From contig CM023540.1 of assembly GCA_013350335.1 (NCBI GenBank), positions 48,776,552 to 48,840,551 of the forward strand: a stretch of DNA of 64,000 nt, read 5' to 3'. Positions 58,492 through 64,000 of the stretch are shown in pieces. Source of the DNA: Chimonanthus salicifolius. Its lineage: Eukaryota; Streptophyta; Magnoliopsida; Laurales; Calycanthaceae. The notes under the pieces were generated by a model. It was not told the DNA's origin and searched no databases. It saw nothing but the letters and a program-made list of their open reading frames with translations. Within the stretch, counting starts at the first letter, position 1. The number at the start of each line of letters is the position of its first letter. The translations under genes and the position numbers were made by a program.

Positions 58492-59212
58492 TGTAACACC
58501 CCGCCCTTTTCACTCTAATTTTCAGAGTTTATTTTTATTTAAATAATAATAATCAACAAGTGATCGGGGCGGAATGTCACGACGCGAGTTAAGTTCGGAT
58601 CTCTAAATCCGACCCTTAACTGGCCAAGCCCATGCGCGTATGAACTAAGTCCATAAAACTGATCCGCACATGGTACATATATAACTAGCGGAATTAATTT
58701 AGTCTAAATCTAACTGAGGTTATAATAGATTCTATGACTAATCCAACTTTCCATTATTAGATAGCAAAGTACCTTATTTATTCTCCAAAATTATTATATA
58801 ACCTTAGTCTACTATTCATTCCAAACCATTCAAATAAATCCAACCAAGCATCTACTTAACTACTTATTACATGCCAACATCTAATAAACAAATTACATTG
58901 TCCAAATAAATCAAATAACAAGTCCATAAATAATCCATTCATAGTCCATTCCAATCATTCAAATCGCCCAAGTTTCCGTACTTGGTCCTCTTCTCCAACC
59001 ACGTTCTTTCCTTTCCCTCGATCATCCACTAAGGATATAGATAGGGCGTTAGATCAACGCGCCCAGTAGTGTTTCCGAATAGGGCTACCACTTGGTTAGT
59101 CAAACATACAATAATATAATGATAGTACATGTGTAACAAAATTCAATAAAAACATGCTATGTATGAAATGAACATGTAATGAGTCCCACCCATCACCATT
59201 CAACATAGACAT

Positions 59213-59366
59213 CACTTGACGGGATTCTCATCGTCAAGGTAACCCACAATGGACTTTCGGCCGCCCCGACGGAGTGTGGCCTCCGGATTCCTCCTGATGG
59301 GATTCTCATCATCAGGGTACCCCACAATGGTCTTTCGGACGCCCCGACGGAGTGTGGCCTCCGGTT
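59213..59366 (+). repeat. 78-bp tandem duplication in the LTR
   Basis: Two units starting 'gggattctcatc', with 'cccacaatgg', 'ctttcgg' and 'cgccccgacggagtgtggcc', begin at 59221 and 59299. Confidence 0.85.
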
Positions 59367-59662
59367 ACTACACCATCATCCCATGCCATGCATGAGATGT
59401 CTATGCAAACATGCCATTTGTAAATATATCATTTGATTCAAATAACTTATTCAAATAAACATAAAACAGCAAATAAGTTATGTGGTTACAACAAGGTAGG
59501 AAACCTACTATAGTTTACTTTGTTCGACCCTTCCTTTGGACCGTCTTCCGATCACGGCTTGCTCACCGTTCTAAAAATCCGAATACCCTATGTACATGGC
59601 AGCAAGTTAATCATTTATTCACCTAATTTCCAGCAAAGCTTAATGTTCCAAGAACCACCTAG

Positions 59663-60960
59663 TGGGGTTCGGCCAAAGCCATAGCCGAACCTCATCCATT
59701 AAAACTTTGGTCATTCATTTATTTAATTAAAACCTATCTAATTACCCAAACTTCTAAATGAACCTTGGTAGGGTTCGGCCATACATTATGGCTGAACCTT
59801 ACCACTTTGGTTTTAGCCCATTTATCCCATCATATGATCATCTTATTTTTTGATCATTTCAGCCATAATTACGATTGTGCCATTGAGACCAACCTTTGCT
59901 TTAAATTAGCTAACTTCCATCACCTAACATAAAACCATCTTTAGTGGGGTTCGGCCATACACATGGTTGAACCTTACCACTAAATTTGATCCTTCTTAAA
60001 CCTTCCATATCTTCATATAAACTAACCATTAAGTCCCACAATTACCATTAGTGGGGTTCGGCCATACACATGGCCGAACCTCACCAATGTGATTTTATCC
60101 TCAATTTCCATCATTCATATTGGCTGATTACTTACCCATACTAACTCCATAAACAACATATATTATTCTTAAATCAAAGCATATAAATAATACCTAATGT
60201 CCATCATAAACTTAACCCAATTATTCCACAAAACAGTCCATGGGTTTTCATGGTTTCCATGGTTTCCATGGGGTTCTCAACATGAAAACCAACATCATTT
60301 TACATGGGGTTCAGCCCTCTATGATGGCTGAACCCAATGATTACGTTTACTGTTTTTAAACCTCAATTAATTATGTAATAACTGTATATCTAAATCAGGT
60401 TTTTAACCTTCAAACAACCATCCAAAATTAGCCCAATTTCATAGGGTTCGGCCATGCTTATTGGCCGAACACCATGAAATTAATTTTGAACCTTTAACCC
60501 TTTATCTTGGGTCTGAAACCAGCACCCAAATCCATGTTTTTAACCATTCTAAAACATGTATTTACATCTTAAATAATAACCCAAAACAGTCCACCAACTT
60601 CATGGTTCATATGTTTCAAATACATCAAAACCAAACCATTATTTGCAAGGGGTTCGGCCCTCCATGGTGGCCGAACCCTATGACCTTTGGTTTTGAATTT
60701 CTTAATCATTCATCTATGTCCAAAACAAACTTCCTTATTTATGTTTTAACCTTTTTAAAACACACAATTAAAATCATCTAAAAACAGTCCCAAATTTGTA
60801 TGGTTTTAATTTCCAAAAACCATCTAAATAAATCCATTATTTCCATGGGGTTTGGCCATCCAATGGGCCGAACCCTATGGTCCATCTTTTTATCTCATTC
60901 ATGTACTTCCAACCAATATTTAACCTTTGTTAGATTCGGCCATCCAATGGCTGGATCATG
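59663..60960. repeat. nine dispersed GGGTTCGGCCAT stem-loops
   Basis: GGGTTCGGCCAT - short loop - ATGGCCGAACCC (or close variants) occurs near 59665, 59770, 59948, 60054, 60306, 60443, 60650, 60847 and 60934. Stems are 9-12 bp and loops 4-10 nt, and paired changes keep several stems (for example CAGCC with GGCTG at 60306). Spacing is about 90-250 bp. Confidence 0.8.
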
Positions 60961-62339
60961 ATTTAAAAATTGTTCATCGAAGAACCTACCGTTTCCGCGA
61001 CTCCTCCAATTGATCTTCCCTCCGGCTTGTTCCTTGTCCTTTCTTAGCCTCTCCTTCTTCTTGATTCCTTGATGGTCAGGGACTGATTTAAACAACCAGC
61101 TGCTGCTCTTGGTAGAAAACGGCAAAGAGAGAAAGAGATAGAATTTTTGATTTTGGATGGAATACCTTGAGGCCAACTCTTTTGCTCAAGGTATGCTTTT
61201 GTCTTGGTGAGACAAATCAATCAAGGACTGATTTCATATCAATAACCAGCTGCTGCACTTAGTGTTTGGGAAGATAAAGAACGACCAAGAGAGAGAGGTA
61301 GGGAGAGAAAAACTGAAACTTCTTTGGCTAATTTACATTCAGCCCATGTGATCCCTTTGGTACCCAAAAATTGTAACTCCTATTGTATTTATCTTTAACT
61401 CTTATTTCATTTGGGGGTTTCATCCTTGAGATGAAACCCTCCAACGTTTTTTTAACCCTTGACCTTCCATCTAAGGTGGTTAATCCTCATGGTTCCAATG
61501 CATGTAACAATTTTAAATATAAAACCTTTATGTAACCTTTATTTCTTAATACCTTCTTTGGGGGTTTCATCTTTGAGATGAACCTCCAAGGGTACCCAAC
61601 GGCCTATGCATATCCTTGTAAATTGTTTGCATTCCCTCCTTTATTCATGCATTTGTAACTCTCAAAGCCACCACCCCTCATATCTCCATGGTAGCCGTTA
61701 CATGCATGAAATTGCTCATGCATGCAACCAACGTCCCTAGCAACCCTTGCGACTTCAAAAAGTAACTCCCATTCAAAATGTAACTCCCATTTTATTCATC
61801 ACATAAATGGGAGTTACATGCATGGTAATGCCTCCCATGCACCAACGTTTTCCCTAGTGTTTGAATTTAAATAACCTACAAACCCTCTATCTCTACATCT
61901 CACTCATTTAATACATATTCATCCAACTCACTTACCCAACTCACCCAACCTAACTTATTCATTTAATTTAACTTAACTAATAAATTCAACTCAACTAAAC
62001 CCATCATTCATTTCAACTCAAACCAAACTCAAGCAATTAATAAACTTAAATTAACTAAGCTTGAACTCCATCCATGGTTAATCATGCCATTCACGACCCA
62101 TTGGGTCCCATCTAGCCATTTTGACCCATTTATCAAAATTTGACCCAAATATGATTCTTGACCCGTTTAAATTCATCTTATCCATTTATTTGTTTTGTAA
62201 ACAAACTACCATCCTTTGGGTCTTGATTGAGCCATTGACCCATTTAAATTCAAATCAATTTTATCACAATGGCAATTCCGTAAATATGAATATTTTCATA
62301 TAAAATGATAACTTTGAAATTCCAGGGTGTTACATAGCA

Positions 62340-64000
62340 TGTGTGGAAGTGAAGAGATCTCATCCCAAGCTTCCATTTGAGTGGATTTTCTCTTCTTCAA
62401 GGTAAGGTTTTCATCTCTTCTCACTCTCATTCCTTTTCTTTGATGGGGCTTTTATGGATGTAGTGAGAATGACACTTGAAATGGTCAATGGGTTTTGTTT
62501 GGAGAGAACCCCATGGAATAAATTAGGATTTTCTAATTTGGGGTTTTGCTTGGGCATGGATAATGAGGGAAAATGAGTTTTGGACTAGGGAAAAGTAAAA
62601 TTTGGGGGAAATCTCTTATGTGGATGAATTGGAGCACCAAGGTTGGAGAAATTTGGGGTTTCTCCTAAGCTTGAGCTTGTATGGAGTTGCTCTTTGGTCT
62701 AAAAATCCAAAATAGGGACAAATAATTTGGGGATTTTGCTTTTAAACACTAGTTGGGCTTAGAACAATGCACTAAATGAGTTTTATTTGTGTTTTTATGT
62801 TGATTAGAGCCCCCTAATCCGAACCCCGAAGCCGATCAAGTCGAGAATCAACCCGGCACCTCATAAAAACTTAAGGTGAAACCCACTTATTTGGATATTT
62901 AGAGATTTCTATGCTTTTTAGAGATCCTTATATGCATTTTTATAATTAAATGTATGATGATGTGATATTTATGATAGATGTAAATATTTAATTAGAGATA
63001 ATATTTTTATGATACATGGTGTTGCTATTTTTGCATTATGTGTAGTGATGATGATTATGAGGTGTTGAATGGAAATGGACCCTATGGAGGGCTATTTGGT
63101 TGTTTGATAATGAAATGTGGATTTGATTTTAAAAGGAAGAATTATGGGACAAATTGTGCTAATCACCATGGGTTGGATGAATATTGGACCCAAATTGTAA
63201 GGATGATGTAATAGAGGTTGTGTAGGTCCAATTGAGTGTCCTAAGCATAGGAGATTACTCTCCTCTCAAGACTAATCTAAATAAGACGAATTTAAATGTA
63301 TGAACTTATGAAATCGGTTATGTATATTATCATGCTTTGCTTAAGGGTGTTTGTATGAGCTTGGTGTGTTTGAGAGCTCATCTATATTGAGGTTGATATT
63401 CATGTGTATTGTGTACTCACATCTAACCTAAGATAGGTTAATTTTAGTGAGTTACGAAATATGTACTTATTGGACATGAACAATTTAATTATGCTATGGT
63501 GAGAATGGATCATGGGGTAGTAAAGTGAACCTTACTCCATTTGGAATTCCTACTAATGTGAATACCCAATTCCCTTGAGGGGGTTGGGATGACAATGAAA
63601 ACGATATTATCTTAGTATTCTTATTGGGATGGTGGCATCGGCTACAGAGACTGAGTCTCGTAGGGTTGCCGTTGAGGAGCAGGTCCCTCACATGTTATGC
63701 GTTGTAGGGCGTTCTCACGGCTATTTAGCACTTCAGATGTGCTTGGATACGCATGGCTAGATATACATTCATCCTGTGGGGGGATGGTGTTAGCTCCGTA
63801 AGTCGAGATTTGACTACCTTAGAATTTGACTGAATCATCCATGAGGTGAAGGGACGTAGGGCGAGGTTGACATGGACACTCTATGCGTGAGCCACCCGCT
63901 TAGTAAGTCGTGGGCCCTAAGTCATGTTCGGAATTGAGGTATATTGCTTGTGATGACCACCGTCCCATTGTAAAATTCCTTTAAGAGGGTAGTAGTTCCC
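62340..64000. other. continuation of the LTR-like sequence, to the window edge
   Basis: CT-rich leader-like sequence (62350-62420), then long non-coding sequence; 63580-63960 is less AT-rich and resembles the internal repeats of the long LTRs above. No end or coding domain lies inside the window. Confidence 0.35.

Larger units (their letters stand above)
58492..62334. mobile_element. solo LTR (3.8 kb) with a stem-loop series
   Basis: It starts TGTAACACCCCGCCC, ends CCAGGGTGTTACA, and has a perfect 5-bp TSD TAGCA (58487-58491 and 62335-62339). No retrotransposon coding or internal region is found between these ends. The length and TGTAACACCC terminus suit a long-LTR Ty3-type family (inference). 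A 78-bp tandem pair lies at 59213-59366 and nine stem-loops at 59663-60960. 61560-62280 is CT-rich on + and may be a leader if read from minus. Confidence 0.85.

Overview
The window is 64 kb of AT-rich nuclear DNA from a flowering plant. The evidence is a spliced, plant-type UDP-arabinopyranose mutase gene with GT-AG introns, surrounded by plant transposon families: Mutator-like elements (MULEs), hAT elements, Stowaway, tRNA-derived SINEs, L1 and RTE LINEs, and long solo LTRs. The species cannot be read from the sequence. Only one host gene is supported, RGP/UAM at 6032-9700 on the + strand, with four exons and 363 codons.

Layout. 1-5.9 kb holds SINE copies, a hAT-type element (1666-3053) carrying a foldback hairpin, a Stowaway MITE and an RTE LINE relic. 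5.87-9.9 kb is the RGP gene with promoter and 3' end. 10.6-11.5 kb holds two small terminal-inverted-repeat (TIR) elements with clear target-site duplications (TSDs). 11.5-17.7 kb is old repeat debris. 17773-24403 is MULE-1, a two-gene Mutator-like element: a decayed transposase (+) faces a second gene (-), between TIR arms packed with the 16-nt palindrome ATTCATTCGAATGAAT. 26092-44996 is MULE-2, a related but different MULE torn apart by later insertions: a hAT element, a solo LTR, an LTR-like element C that carries a SINE and solo LTR A (itself split by solo LTR B), and a 5'-truncated L1. Its right arm has expanded into about six copies of a 330-380 bp repeat. 45-51 kb is degenerate hAT-like and TATCGG-repeat debris. 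51053-52219 and 56040-56973 are two non-autonomous MULE-type elements with 9-bp TSDs. 58492-62334 is a 3.8 kb solo LTR carrying nine dispersed stem-loops, set in another LTR-like sequence that runs off the right edge.

How it fits together. The MULE-type elements look unrelated in their outer TIR sequence but share one plan: a short GG-starting TIR, then a box close to AATTACCATTTTGCCC about 50-100 bp inside, then arrays of short palindromes containing TTCGAA or TTCGGACG. MULE-1 and MULE-2 transposase relics can be aligned by eye, so each insertion inside MULE-2 can be placed on an empty-site template. All boundaries, TSDs and alignments were read by eye; no database search was run.
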